Shown one piece after another: positions 16,596 to 24,443 of a stretch of DNA of 64,000 bases (its first letter is position 1; each line of letters begins with the position of its first letter). The DNA lies in contig NZ_SJSK01000001.1 of assembly GCF_004331645.1 (NCBI RefSeq), positions 868,001 through 932,000 of the forward strand, in the 5' to 3' direction. The position numbers and the translations under genes were made by a program. This stretch comes from Pedobacter frigiditerrae. GTDB taxonomy: Bacteria > Bacteroidota > Bacteroidia > Sphingobacteriales > Sphingobacteriaceae. The notes beneath the pieces were generated by a model, which made no database searches, was not told the origin of the DNA, and saw only the letters and a list, made by a program, of their open reading frames with translations.

Positions 16596-17849
16596 ATGAA
16601 TGTATCAGTATTAGCAAACACACTTATAGGCTCAGAAATCATTAAAATTGGAAACGAAGTTAATGACATGAAGCGCAAGGGTGCTCAAATTGCAAACCTA
16701 ACTATTGGCGATTTTGATTCATCCATTTTTCCAATTCCAAAACCACTAGAGGAAGCGATTGTAAAGGCATATCGCGAAGGTCATACCAATTATCCACCAG
16801 CAGATGGTATTTTACCATTACGTGAAACAGTAGTTGAAATCTTAAAAGACCGTTATGAGTTAGAATATGGTTTAAACGAAATCTTAATTGCAGGAGGTTC
16901 TCGTCCGTTAATTTATGCAACATATTTGGCATTGATAGACCCAGGAGATACGGTGATTTACCCAGCCCCATCTTGGAATAACAATCACTATTGCCACTTA
17001 TCGGCAGCAAAAGGTATTGCAATTGAAACTACAGTTGAAAATAATTTTATGCCAACTGCAGCTCAGCTAAAACCTCATTTAAAAGGCGCAACTTTACTGG
17101 CTTTATGCTCGCCATTAAATCCAACGGGAACTATGTTTACGCAACAACAGTTGGAAGAAATTTGCGATATCGTAATAGAGGAGAATAAATCACGCAAAGC
17201 GGATGAAAAACCTCTGTACATCATGTACGACCAGATTTATTCATTGTTAACTTTTGATAAAGAACACGTAAATCCAGTTGGTTTACGTCCAGAATTAAAA
17301 GATTATACCATTTACATTGATGGCATTTCTAAATGTTTGGCCGCTACAGGCGTGCGAGTAGGCTGGGCATTTGGACCAGAAAATGTGATTGGTAAAATGA
17401 AATCTTTGTTAGGTCACATTGGTGCTTGGGCGCCAAAAGCAGAGCAAGTTGCTGTGGCAGATTATTTCAAAAACAAAATATTGGTTGATGAGTTTTTAAG
17501 TAGTTTTAAAGCACAAGTTCAAGCAAGTTTAGATGAATTGTATAAAGGCTTTCAGCAATTAAAAAGTGAAGGTTTTGCTGTTGATGCAGTTATCCCGATG
17601 GGAGCAATCTACCTAACTTTGAAAATAGATTATATTGGTAAAACCACACCAAGTGGCGATTTGCTAAAAAACAGCGCTGATGTTAACTTCTATTTAATTA
17701 AAGAAGCACAAGCAGCTATCGTTCCATTCTCAGCCTTTGGCAACGATGAAAATATGCCTTGGTTCAGAGCGTCAATTGGTGGTTGTTCTTTACAAGATAT
17801 TAAGGATATGTTACCTAGAATTGCAACAGCTTTAAGCAAGTTGAAATAA
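16596..17849 (+). CDS. Class I/II PLP-dependent aminotransferase
   Basis: Fold-type I aminotransferase of 417 residues, related to aspartate aminotransferases. The Lys forming the PLP Schiff base is K246 in DGISKCLAATGVRVGW. CSPLNPTGTMF (about 171-181) contains the conserved Asn-Pro-Thr-Gly, and YDQIYSLLTF (about 211) the PLP-contacting Tyr. It follows argH on the same strand about 70 bases downstream, so it may be cotranscribed and could supply or use glutamate and aspartate for the pathway. Substrate is not predictable; aspartate is only a guess from similarity. Confidence 0.85.
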   Translation: MNVSVLANTLIGSEIIKIGNEVNDMKRKGAQIANLTIGDFDSSIFPIPKPLEEAIVKAYREGHTNYPPADGILPLRETVVEILKDRYELEYGLNEILIAGGSRPLIYATYLALIDPGDTVIYPAPSWNNNHYCHLSAAKGIAIETTVENNFMPTAAQLKPHLKGATLLALCSPLNPTGTMFTQQQLEEICDIVIEENKSRKADEKPLYIMYDQIYSLLTFDKEHVNPVGLRPELKDYTIYIDGISKCLAATGVRVGWAFGPENVIGKMKSLLGHIGAWAPKAEQVAVADYFKNKILVDEFLSSFKAQVQASLDELYKGFQQLKSEGFAVDAVIPMGAIYLTLKIDYIGKTTPSGDLLKNSADVNFYLIKEAQAAIVPFSAFGNDENMPWFRASIGGCSLQDIKDMLPRIATALSKLK

Positions 17850-17854
17850 TAGAA

Positions 17855-17888
17855 AAAACCTCGTAGGTTTTAATTCCTGCGAGGTTTT
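17855..17888. terminator. Bidirectional terminator between aminotransferase and rtcB
   Basis: AAAACCTCGTAGG (17855-17867) pairs with CCTGCGAGGTTTT (17876-17888), with one G-T wobble. A-rich and T-rich flanks serve both strands. It lies between convergent genes. A second small hairpin, CCCCT-TT-AGGGG, follows at 17894-17905. Confidence 0.8.
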
Positions 17889-17890
17889 AA

Positions 17891-17910
17891 AAGCCCCTTT
17901 AGGGGTTTGG
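17891..17910. repeat. Short dispersed repeat AAGCCCCTTTAGGGGTTTGG
   Basis: This is near-identical to the element before argF' (8059-8078). It contains a CCCCT/AGGGG dyad and abuts the rtcB stop codon. Confidence 0.6.
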
Positions 17911-17912
17911 GG

Positions 17913-19336
17913 TTAATCTTCCCTGCTTCCATCATCAGCCATTCTCACCATTTTTGGTTCAAATTTCGCAATCACATCCACTAAATCAGTTTGTGCAGCC
18001 ATTACCTTATTAATGTCTTTATAAGCCATTGGCGCTTCATCTAAACCTGCACCGATTAAGGTTACATTATGGTCTTTTAAAATGGCTTTCATATCAGATT
18101 TGGTAATAGATTGAATCGCCTTTGTACGGCTCATTAATCGCCCTGCGCCGTGAGAAGCAGAATTAATTGAGCTTGTCTCGCCTTTTCCTCTAACCAAAAA
18201 TCCTGGCGCCGTCATGCTTCCTGGAATAATTCCCATGACGCCTTTTCCAGCTGGAGTAGCACCTTTTCTGTGAACGATAAGTTCTTCACCATTTAAAGTT
18301 TCTTTCCAAGCAAAATTATGATGGTTTTCTACCTTCGCTAAAACCTTTGCCCCAATGGCTTTAGTTAACCTTTTATGTATCACCTCGTGACAGGCAGAAG
18401 CATAATCACCCGCTAAATTCATTGCAATCCAGTATTCTTGACCTTCTGCAGTATTCATGTCTAAATAAGCAAGGTTAATTGCTTCTTTAGGCAACTTGCA
18501 AATCTCCTTGGCTATTTTGGTGTAATGACCCGCTATAGTTGCTCCAAATCCACGAGAACCTGAATGAGTTAACAAAGCCACATAACGTCCTTTGTCGATA
18601 TTCAAAACTTCATCTCGTTCTGCAAAATCTATAATTCCCCATTCCACAAAGTGATTCCCGCCACCAGAGGTGCCTAATTGAGCCCAAGCTTTTCCGTGTA
18701 AATTTTTTAAGAAAGGAGTGGAGTTGAAATCTTCATTTTCTAAAACTTCATGGTCTGCTCTTTCTAAGGACCTAAATTCTCTCCCTGCACCAAACCTTGT
18801 AAAAGCAATTAACTCTCTCTTATACATGTCATCTTTACCAAAGTAATGCTTCTCAGGAATATCGAATATGCTCAACGCCATTCGGCAACCTATGTCAACA
18901 CCTACTCCATATGGAATTATTGCATTACGAGTAGCTAAAACACCGCCAATTGGCAAACCATACCCTTGATGCGCATCAGGCATTAAGGCACCAGCTTCAG
19001 TAACTGGTAATTTCATGGCAATGTTCATTTGGTCTTTTGCGCCATCTTCAATATAGTTTTCTCCAAAGACAGCATATGCTTTTGCATTTTCGATTAAATC
19101 AATCGTGCCATCGCCTTTCGGATTTGCTTCTTCTATAATTGCTGTTGCCAAAACACCTAGCACTTTATCATCCAAAAAACTTTCTGGATAATTTTTTACC
19201 TTTTTTAATAATTTTTGAACTTCATTTATTTCGATATCTTGAAAATTGTCTTTCAAGATTTCTAAAGCCAAGCCTAATGTTTTCCTTCGGTATAACCCAA
19301 GGCTTTAAGGGTTTTGCCTGTTATTTCTGTTTTCAT
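17913..19336 (-). CDS. rtcB: RtcB-family RNA ligase with an N-terminal frameshift
   Basis: GTP- and metal-dependent ligase that joins 2',3'-cyclic phosphate or 3'-phosphate RNA ends to 5'-OH ends, as in tRNA repair. Core motifs are intact: VGVDIGCRMALS, GTSGGGNHFVEWG, LTHSGSRGFG, VENHHNFAW and, near the C-terminus, ASHGAGRLMSR with the His expected to carry GMP. The uninterrupted frame (17913-19271) has only a TTG start and lacks the family's N-terminal leader. That leader is present one frame away from ATG 19336 (MKTEITGKTLKALGYTEGK) and hits a stop at 19274-19276. Adding one A to the run at 19280-19283 restores ...EGKTLGLALEIL. This is therefore a 1-nt deletion, a sequencing error or a frameshift site. 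It follows the slipin gene by 61 bases. Confidence 0.85.
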
Positions 19337-19352
19337 TTCACTCCTAATTAAA

Positions 19353-19382
19353 CCTCGGCAGGCATCGTTCACCTAGCCGAGG
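19353..19382 (-). other. Hairpin between slipin and rtcB genes
   Basis: CCTCGGC (19353-19359) pairs with GCCGAGG (19376-19382) around a 16-base loop. It lies in the short gap of the slipin-rtcB operon. No T run follows, so it is more likely a processing, stability or repeat element than a terminator. Confidence 0.5.
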
Positions 19383-19397
19383 GCATCTAAATTTAAT

Positions 19398-20495
19398 TTA
19401 TTTTACGAAGATTTGTTTCAATTGGTCAACAATTTGTCCGCTTCCAGATAAACTGATGGTATTGATTTTCTCTGCGATTTTCTCCACGTATTCCATTTCT
19501 TTCAATTTGTACAACATGGCATTGTCTTCCATTAGTTTTGCGGTATTCAACAAACTTCTGGTCGATGCAGTTTCCTCTCTTCTAGTAATCATATTGGCTT
19601 GAGCTTTTTTCTCAGCAATTAAAACTTGGTTCATGATGTCTTTAATCTCACCAGATAAAATGATGTCTTTTACACCACAACTTGCCAATTTTACGCCTAA
19701 GTCTCCAGCTTTTTCGATGGTGCTTTCTAAAATTGAAGTTCCAATTTTTTCTTTGCTCTCCATCAATTCGTCAAAGGTCATCAAACCCACAGTTTCCCTT
19801 AAAGCTAATTGCATCAAGATGTACAATTGTTTTTCGAAGTCTTTGTTAGCCAATAAAGCTTTAACAATGTCTTCTACTTTGTATTGAATTGTAAAGTTCA
19901 TTCTCAATTGCGCTTTATCTTTTGTTAAAATCTCTTGACCAATAACCTCCATGTTCAATTGCCTCATATCGGTTTTTAAAACTTGGATAATGGTGCTGTT
20001 TTTCCAGTAAATGTAATTGCCCGCCTCCATCACTTTTTCAAATTTGCCATCAATCAACAACAAACCTTTTTCGTAAGATTCTACTTTAAAAGCTCTGATG
20101 AAGTTGAATAAAGAACCTTTTTCATATAAGTATTTGTCAATTCTCTCATCAACTTCGATGGTGCTGATATCAATTTTAATAAACTCGTATTCAGATAAGC
20201 CTTTCCAGATTGCATATCTACCTGCAACTAAAACGTTCTTGAAATTTTTGTTTTGATAAACCAAAGTCAACTCATTATCGGCAACATTAACTACATAAAT
20301 TAATTTGGCAAAGTCGGCATTCAATAATAACACATCTAACTCTGCAACAGTGTAATAATATTCTTTACTCATGTCATACAAAGTGATGGTTTCGCCAAAA
20401 CCTAACCAATATCTTCCTGTGATTAATACTCTTTTTAATTCTCCGTTTTTAAACACCAATCCAACATAATTGGTGTTAATTGTAATTTTTCTCAT
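19398..20495 (-). CDS. SPFH/band-7 (slipin-like) protein
   Basis: A 365-residue SPFH-domain protein. An N-terminal beta-rich half contains two similar segments (VGLVFKNGELKRVLITGRYWLGFGE and LTLVYQNKNFKNVLVAGRYAIWKG; residues about 12 and 85) and a third (KGLLLIDGKFEKVMEAGNYIYWK near 143). The SPFH core follows at about 170-290 (RLNMEVIGQEILTKDKAQLRMNFTIQYKVED). Then comes a helical coiled-coil part (AEKKAQANMITRREETASTRSLLNTAKLMEDN). No clear transmembrane segment is visible, unlike classical slipins. Slipin genes next to rtcB are known from several bacteria. It probably scaffolds RtcB or binds membranes; the exact role is unknown. It lies upstream of rtcB on the same strand. Confidence 0.85.
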   Translation of the reverse strand: MRKITINTNYVGLVFKNGELKRVLITGRYWLGFGETITLYDMSKEYYYTVAELDVLLLNADFAKLIYVVNVADNELTLVYQNKNFKNVLVAGRYAIWKGLSEYEFIKIDISTIEVDERIDKYLYEKGSLFNFIRAFKVESYEKGLLLIDGKFEKVMEAGNYIYWKNSTIIQVLKTDMRQLNMEVIGQEILTKDKAQLRMNFTIQYKVEDIVKALLANKDFEKQLYILMQLALRETVGLMTFDELMESKEKIGTSILESTIEKAGDLGVKLASCGVKDIILSGEIKDIMNQVLIAEKKAQANMITRREETASTRSLLNTAKLMEDNAMLYKLKEMEYVEKIAEKINTISLSGSGQIVDQLKQIFVK

Positions 20496-20712
20496 GTTTT
20501 TTGATGTTTAAAATTTATAATTATTTAATTGTTAATCCTTTTAAAAAGCATTGCGAAAACATTCATTCGTTTTCTGCGGAAGTAAATTGCTTTCAGTTGT
20601 TTTTAAGAACGAAATCAGCTTTTGGAGTTTGTCATATTCTTTTGAATATTACTTTTACCGCTAGAAGATTTGATTTTTAAATCAGCACCTTTTTCGTTTT
20701 ACTTTCAAAGCA

Positions 20713-20730
20713 AAAAGCAAATTTGCTTTT
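20713..20730 (-). terminator. Possible terminator of the tRNA-like RNA
   Basis: A perfect 18-bp palindrome, AAAAGCAAA with TTTGCTTTT, followed on the minus strand by TG and more T-rich sequence. It lies 80 bases after the second tRNA-like module and 218 bases before the slipin start. It might end the small RNA or allow partial read-through into slipin-rtcB. The T run is short, so this is weak. Confidence 0.35.
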
Positions 20731-20810
20731 GAAGATTTACAACATCTTGTAAGCAGAATGCATTTCACAACGCTAGTTTTTGAGAAATTTGAAGTATCTC
20801 TTCTTTTTAG

Positions 20811-20881
20811 ATGGAACCCTAATCCATTGCATTACCAGTTTGCTATTTCCATAATGGTTGGAAAGCAGGATTCGAACCTGC
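20811..20881 (-). ncRNA. Permuted tRNA-like RNA module B
   Basis: On the minus strand the order is as follows. T-arm: GCAGG-TTCGAAT-CCTGC (20881-20865). 3' acceptor strand: TTTCCA (20864-20859). Loop: ACCATTA. 5' acceptor strand: TGGAAA (20851-20846), six perfect pairs. TA at tRNA positions 8-9. D-arm: GCAA-ACTGGTA-ATGC (20843-20829), with the conserved A14, GG18-19 and A21 and one A-A mismatch. The T-loop has canonical T54-T55-C56 and A58. The closing stem is less clear: AACTC (20890-20886) could pair with GGGTT (20819-20815), but it overlaps module A's stem. There is no anticodon loop. It resembles the tRNA-like domain of YrlA-type Y RNAs. Confidence 0.65.
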
Positions 20882-20958
20882 ATTTGAGTTGTTATTCTAC
20901 CCCTGAACTATTCCGATTGCTCGGAAGTGGGATTCGAACCCACGACACACAACGTGTT
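20882..20958 (-). ncRNA. Permuted tRNA-like RNA module A
   Basis: On the minus strand each part falls where a tRNA opened at the anticodon would put it. 3' anticodon-stem strand: GTTGT (20953-20949). Five-base variable loop: GTGTC. T-arm: GTGGG-TTCGAAT-CCCAC (20943-20927). Acceptor: TTCCGA (20926-20921). GNRA-type tetraloop: GCAA. Acceptor: TCGGAA (20916-20911), six perfect pairs. T8-A9. D-arm: GTTC-AGGGGTA-GAAT (20908-20894) with A14, GG and A21. One base: A26. 5' anticodon-stem strand: ACAAC (20892-20888), pairing perfectly with GTTGT. The spacing (5-nt variable loop, 2-nt linker, 1-nt position 26) is exactly tRNA-like. Permuted geometry and an rtcB neighbour point to a Y RNA of the YrlA type. 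Confidence 0.72.
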
Positions 20959-21130
20959 TAGGCAAACTATCATCTTCCTATCAGTATATGATGATGCAAC
21001 GCACTCATACTTTGGAGCCATTAGAAACCCACAACTAGGATAGGTGTAAACTTTAGTATTGCCATTCCGATTATTCATCGGAATATCTTTATATCTATTA
21101 TATTTAATCAAAGAACTTTATCGCTGAGCG
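20959..21130 (-). ncRNA. Structured 5' part of the tRNA-like transcript
   Basis: Upstream of module A the minus strand shows several possible stems. One is ATTCCGA-TGAATAA-TCGGAAT (21084-21064). A long-range pairing is CCTATC (21044-21039) with GATAGG (20982-20977). Smaller ones are AGTAT with ATACT, ATCATC with GATGAT, and GTTT-GCCT-AAAC. TCGGAA in the first hairpin is identical to the acceptor strand of module A, so alternative pairings are possible. The 5' end is not defined; a weak -7 box CAACTTTG lies at 21144-21137. Confidence 0.45.
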
Positions 21131-21152
21131 ACATTACAAAGTTGTTTAGCTA

Positions 21153-21173
21153 CTACGCAGTACATTTGCGCAA
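21153..21173 (-). promoter_or_regulatory. Operator-like dyad, copy 1
   Basis: On the minus strand this reads TTGCGCA-N7-TGCGTAG, an imperfect dyad (TTGCGCA against CTACGCA on the other strand). A second copy in the opposite orientation lies at 21265-21285, with the same 14 arm bases. It is the best candidate binding site for the adjacent WYL regulator and would overlap the upstream part of the RNA/slipin promoter. Confidence 0.6.
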
Positions 21174-21264
21174 CAAAAAATATATTTAGATAAATATTTT
21201 AAGTTATTGATAGTCAGTATAAAAATTTTGTAAATAAGATAATATCTACAAAATAAAATTTCAA

Positions 21265-21285
21265 TTGCGCAGTTGTGTTGCGTAG
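21265..21285 (+). promoter_or_regulatory. Operator-like dyad, copy 2
   Basis: On the plus strand this reads TTGCGCA-N7-TGCGTAG with spacer GTTGTGT. It is the inverted counterpart of copy 1, with centres 112 bp apart. It lies 74 bases before the WYL regulator start codon, so it could mediate autoregulation. The DNA between the copies is very AT-rich and could hold both divergent promoters. Confidence 0.6.
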
Positions 21286-21358
21286 ATAAAATGAAGATTG
21301 TTATATTTAATCGATTAATTTTAAGCGGTCTTTGTAAAAACGCATTAAAACTTTAGAT

Positions 21359-22405
21359 ATGGCTATCAATAAATTAGCGCTCATCAGATACAAAACAATT
21401 GATGATTGTTTGAGAAATCGTTTCCGTAAATGGACTTTGGATGATATCATTGAGAAGGTTGCAAAAACACTTTACGAGTTAGAAGGGATTACCACAGGTG
21501 TAAGTAAACGAACCATTCAGGCAGATATTCAGTTAATGAGAAGCGATAAGCTAGGTTACAATGCGCCAATTGTTGTGCAAGACAAGCGTTTCTATGCTTA
21601 TGAAGATTCTAATTTTAGCATTACAAAAGCTCCAATAAACAATTCAGATGTTGATAAAATGAAGGAAATAGTGGGCGTTTTAAAACAGTTTAACGCTTTT
21701 AATTATTTCGATGAGATGAGCGATATGATTGCCCGATTGGAGAATAACTTGTACAAAAGCACCAAACAAACGGGAAATAATATTCAGTTAGAAGGCAACA
21801 AGTTGGTTAAAGGTTTAGCATGTATTCCAGATTTATATCGTGCTATATTAAATAAAGTGCCCTTGTTAATCGAGTATAAATCTTTTAAGGCTAAAGAATC
21901 TCAACAACAAATTTATTACCCATATCTGCTAAAGGAATATAGAAATAGATGGTTTCTGATTACAAAATCGAAAAAAAGCCCGCAATTATTAACTCTTGCT
22001 CTAGACAGAATTGTCGAATTTCAAGAATTACCAAACGAAGAGTTTAAAGCTTACCAAGGTGTAGATTTTGATAGATATTTCGAGGATGTAATTGGGGTAA
22101 CCAAAAGTGAAAAGGATAGGGGCCAAAAGGTAATATTAGAATTTGAAAACTACCATGCGCCGTACATCATTACCAAACCGCTGCATGATTCTCAAATAGT
22201 ACTCACTAAAAACGAAAAAACCACAACTGTTAGAATAGATGTGGTTTTAAATTATGAATTAGAAAGAGAAATTTTAGGTTTCGGCGAATGCGTAAAAGTG
22301 CTTGCGCCAAGATTATTAGTCTCTAAAATAAAACGAAGGTTAGCAAATGCAAATAAACAATATGAAGAAAAACCTGCTTTGCCCAATGAACAATTGAACC
22401 AATGA
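21359..22405 (+). CDS. WYL-domain transcriptional regulator
   Basis: A 348-residue regulator divergent from the tRNA-like RNA, slipin and rtcB. The N-terminus is a winged-helix DNA-binding region (RYKTIDDCLRNRFRKWTLDD, GVSKRTIQADIQLMR). The central WYL domain is recognisable at about residues 160-230 by VPLLIEYKSF followed by YYPYLLKEYRNRWFLIT. A C-terminal WCX-like region follows (KVILEFENYHAPYIITKP; ILGFGECVKVLAPRLL). WYL proteins sense ligands that include nucleic acids in some characterised cases. Context suggests it controls the RNA-repair genes through the two TTGCGCA-N7-TGCGTAG sites. The signal is unknown; RNA ends are an inference. Its stop codon is one base from the convergent prfC stop. 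Confidence 0.88.
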   Translation: MAINKLALIRYKTIDDCLRNRFRKWTLDDIIEKVAKTLYELEGITTGVSKRTIQADIQLMRSDKLGYNAPIVVQDKRFYAYEDSNFSITKAPINNSDVDKMKEIVGVLKQFNAFNYFDEMSDMIARLENNLYKSTKQTGNNIQLEGNKLVKGLACIPDLYRAILNKVPLLIEYKSFKAKESQQQIYYPYLLKEYRNRWFLITKSKKSPQLLTLALDRIVEFQELPNEEFKAYQGVDFDRYFEDVIGVTKSEKDRGQKVILEFENYHAPYIITKPLHDSQIVLTKNEKTTTVRIDVVLNYELEREILGFGECVKVLAPRLLVSKIKRRLANANKQYEEKPALPNEQLNQ

Positions 22406-22406
22406 A

Positions 22407-23987
22407 CTATTTAAACTCGCTCGTTTTATGGAATTCAATATCTGGATAATCTCTCATCGTCATATTAATCATAAACTCATTATCTGCTAAGTAAACTGGA
22501 TTACCATCTTTATCCTCGCCAATATGCTGTTGTTTACGTTTTAAAAACTCTTCTAATTTTTTAGGGTCTTTTGATGTTACCCAATTAGAACGAGTGTAAC
22601 TCAACATCCTAAAATGTGCTTTTGCACCATATTCGTGCTCTAACCTGAAAGCGATTACCTCAAACTGTAAATCTCCAACAGCACCAATTACTTTTCTATT
22701 ACCAGGTTGCATGACGAATAATTGCGCAACACCTTCTTCAGTTAATTGTTGTAAGCCCTTTTCTAGCTGTTTAGTTTTTAATGGGTCTCTATTCTCAACT
22801 TCCTTAAAAATTTCAGGAGAGAAGCTCGGAATTCCCTTAAACTGTAATTTCTCGCCTTCTGTTAAGGTATCTCCGATTTTGAAAGTACCACTATCATATA
22901 AACCTACCACATCGCCTGGCCAAGCTTCTTCAACAATGCTTTTTTCGTTGGCCATAAAATCCATCGGATTGGAGAATTTTATTTTTTTGTTATTCCTGGT
23001 GTGATAGAAGAACTTATTTCGCTCAAACTTACCAGAGCAAATTCTTAAAAAGGCTATTCTATCTCTATGGTTTGGGTCTAAATTGGCGTGAATTTTAAAT
23101 ACAAAACCACTAAAATTCTTTTCAGTTGCTAAAACAGTACGTTCTTCTGCCTCTCTACTTTTCGGACTAGGAGCAATGTTTACAAACGTGTCTAACAATT
23201 CCTTAATCCCGAAGTTATTGATTGCACTACCAAAAAATACTGGTGCTAATAAACCTTCTAGGTACATTTCCTTATCAACAGCACCATAAACGCCTTCAAC
23301 TAATTCCAATTCTTCTTTTAAAGTCGATAATGATTTTTCAGGTAGAAACTGCGCTAAATTCTCATCATCTAAACTATTAACTTCAATAACTGGAGTACTT
23401 ATTTTCTTTTTGTCTGGCTCAAATAAGTTAAGGTGATTGTTGTAAATACTATATACACCTTTAAAAGTGTGCCCCTGACCAATTGGCCAACTCAATGGAC
23501 ATAAACTGATGTTTAATTTGCTTTCAATTTCATCTAATAAATCAAAGGCATCTTTACCCTCACGGTCCATTTTGTTAACGAAAATAATTACTGGCGTGTT
23601 TCTCATTCTACAAACTGACATCAGTTTCTCAGTTTGCTCTTCCACACCCTTTACGCAGTCTACCACCAAAATAACACTATCAACAGCAGATAAAGTACGG
23701 TAAGTATCTTCAGCAAAATCCTTGTGGCCTGGAGTGTCTAAAATATTGATACGCTTACCGTTATATTCGAAACCCATTACAGATGTTGCTACCGAAATAC
23801 CACGTTGTTTTTCAATTTCCATAAAATCAGAAGTGCTACTTTGGTTCGCTTTATTCCTTTTTACGGCACCAGCAGTATTAATTGCACCACCAAAAAGCAG
23901 AAACTTTTCAGTTAATGTGGTTTTACCAGCATCGGGGTGACTAATAATTGCAAACGTTTTTCTTTTTTCTATTTCAGGATTAACCAT
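22407..23987 (-). CDS. prfC: Peptide chain release factor 3
   Basis: Translational GTPase that recycles RF1/RF2 after peptide release. G-domain motifs are complete: [14 protein letters not shown] (G1, about residues 16-29), GISVATSVM (switch I), [13 protein letters not shown] (G3) and [10 protein letters not shown] (G4). Its length of 526 residues and the C-terminal domain match RF3. It should not be confused with the short RtcB-associated release-factor homologue PrfH, which lacks a GTPase domain. The gene runs convergently with the WYL regulator, with no visible terminator between them. A functional tie to the repair island is not shown. Confidence 0.95.
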   Translation of the reverse strand: MVNPEIEKRKTFAIISHPDAGKTTLTEKFLLFGGAINTAGAVKRNKANQSSTSDFMEIEKQRGISVATSVMGFEYNGKRINILDTPGHKDFAEDTYRTLSAVDSVILVVDCVKGVEEQTEKLMSVCRMRNTPVIIFVNKMDREGKDAFDLLDEIESKLNISLCPLSWPIGQGHTFKGVYSIYNNHLNLFEPDKKKISTPVIEVNSLDDENLAQFLPEKSLSTLKEELELVEGVYGAVDKEMYLEGLLAPVFFGSAINNFGIKELLDTFVNIAPSPKSREAEERTVLATEKNFSGFVFKIHANLDPNHRDRIAFLRICSGKFERNKFFYHTRNNKKIKFSNPMDFMANEKSIVEEAWPGDVVGLYDSGTFKIGDTLTEGEKLQFKGIPSFSPEIFKEVENRDPLKTKQLEKGLQQLTEEGVAQLFVMQPGNRKVIGAVGDLQFEVIAFRLEHEYGAKAHFRMLSYTRSNWVTSKDPKKLEEFLKRKQQHIGEDKDGNPVYLADNEFMINMTMRDYPDIEFHKTSEFK

Positions 23988-24443
23988 GGATTTTTTATTG
24001 ATAATGTGGGCAGAAACTTAATTAAATAGCAGCAGCAAGGCTTTATAAAAAGCGAAGAGGGAATAATATGGCTGTGGCTTGTTTCATTGCGCTGCAAAGG
24101 TAAGAATATTTAAAAGAGTATAAAGTATTTAGTAGCAAGTATAAAGAGAGGCTGTTTTTTGAGCGCAAGGTTAGATGCATGATTAAAGCTAGTCCAGCTT
24201 CTTGCCTACGGAAGGCAGGTACGCTAAATCTTTTTAATTGCCCTTCGACTACGCTCAGGGTGAGATTAAAAAAGGATATCGCTTTCCCCGAGTTATCGGG
24301 ACTGGTCTATTTAACTTATTCTTCTACAAGTAAGACAGACCTAGTGACTAACGTTCACAAGAGAGAAGCGTTGGCTTTTCAAATCATTAAGCATAAAAAA
24401 AGCCGATTAAAAAACCGGCTCTTCTTGTTCATAACAATTATTT
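23988..24443. other. Intergenic region with repeat fragments
   Basis: No gene is supported in these 456 bases. They contain a low-complexity stretch AAAGAGTATAAAGTATTTAG near 24111, a TTGCCTACGGAAGGCAGG dyad near 24204, the CCCTTCGACTACGCTCAGGG fragment at 24240-24259 (the reverse complement of the CCTGAG..GTCGAAGG repeat seen at 5472), and CCCCGAGTTATCGGGAC near 24287. An open plus-strand frame here is an artefact of the opposing DUF6600 gene. Confidence 0.6.
24401..24420 (-). terminator. Terminator of the DUF6600 gene
   Basis: AGCCG and CGGCT close a stem with an A/T-rich loop. On the minus strand the stem is followed by seven T. It lies 24 bases after the DUF6600 stop codon. Confidence 0.75.

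Noticed and set aside
19277..19290. Programmed -1 frameshift in rtcB
   Set aside because: Only a single AAA slip codon is present, without a standard X-XXY-YYZ heptamer or a clear stimulatory hairpin. An indel or sequencing error is more likely; kept only as an option.
20857..20945. Two ordinary tRNA genes suggested by the TTCGAAT T-arms
   Set aside because: No anticodon arm or 5' acceptor strand lies at the right place upstream. The matching acceptor strand lies after the T-arm, closed by a short loop.
20758..21111. Open frames on both strands across the tRNA-like region (for example QDSNLHLSC... and ...VVGSNPTSEQSE)
   Set aside because: They are read-throughs of T-arm sequences, a well-known false-gene pattern over tRNA-like DNA. 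RNA structure explains the region better.
22407..23987. PrfH, the release factor homologue associated with RtcB
   Set aside because: The protein is a 526-aa GTPase with all RF3 motifs, so it is prfC, not PrfH.
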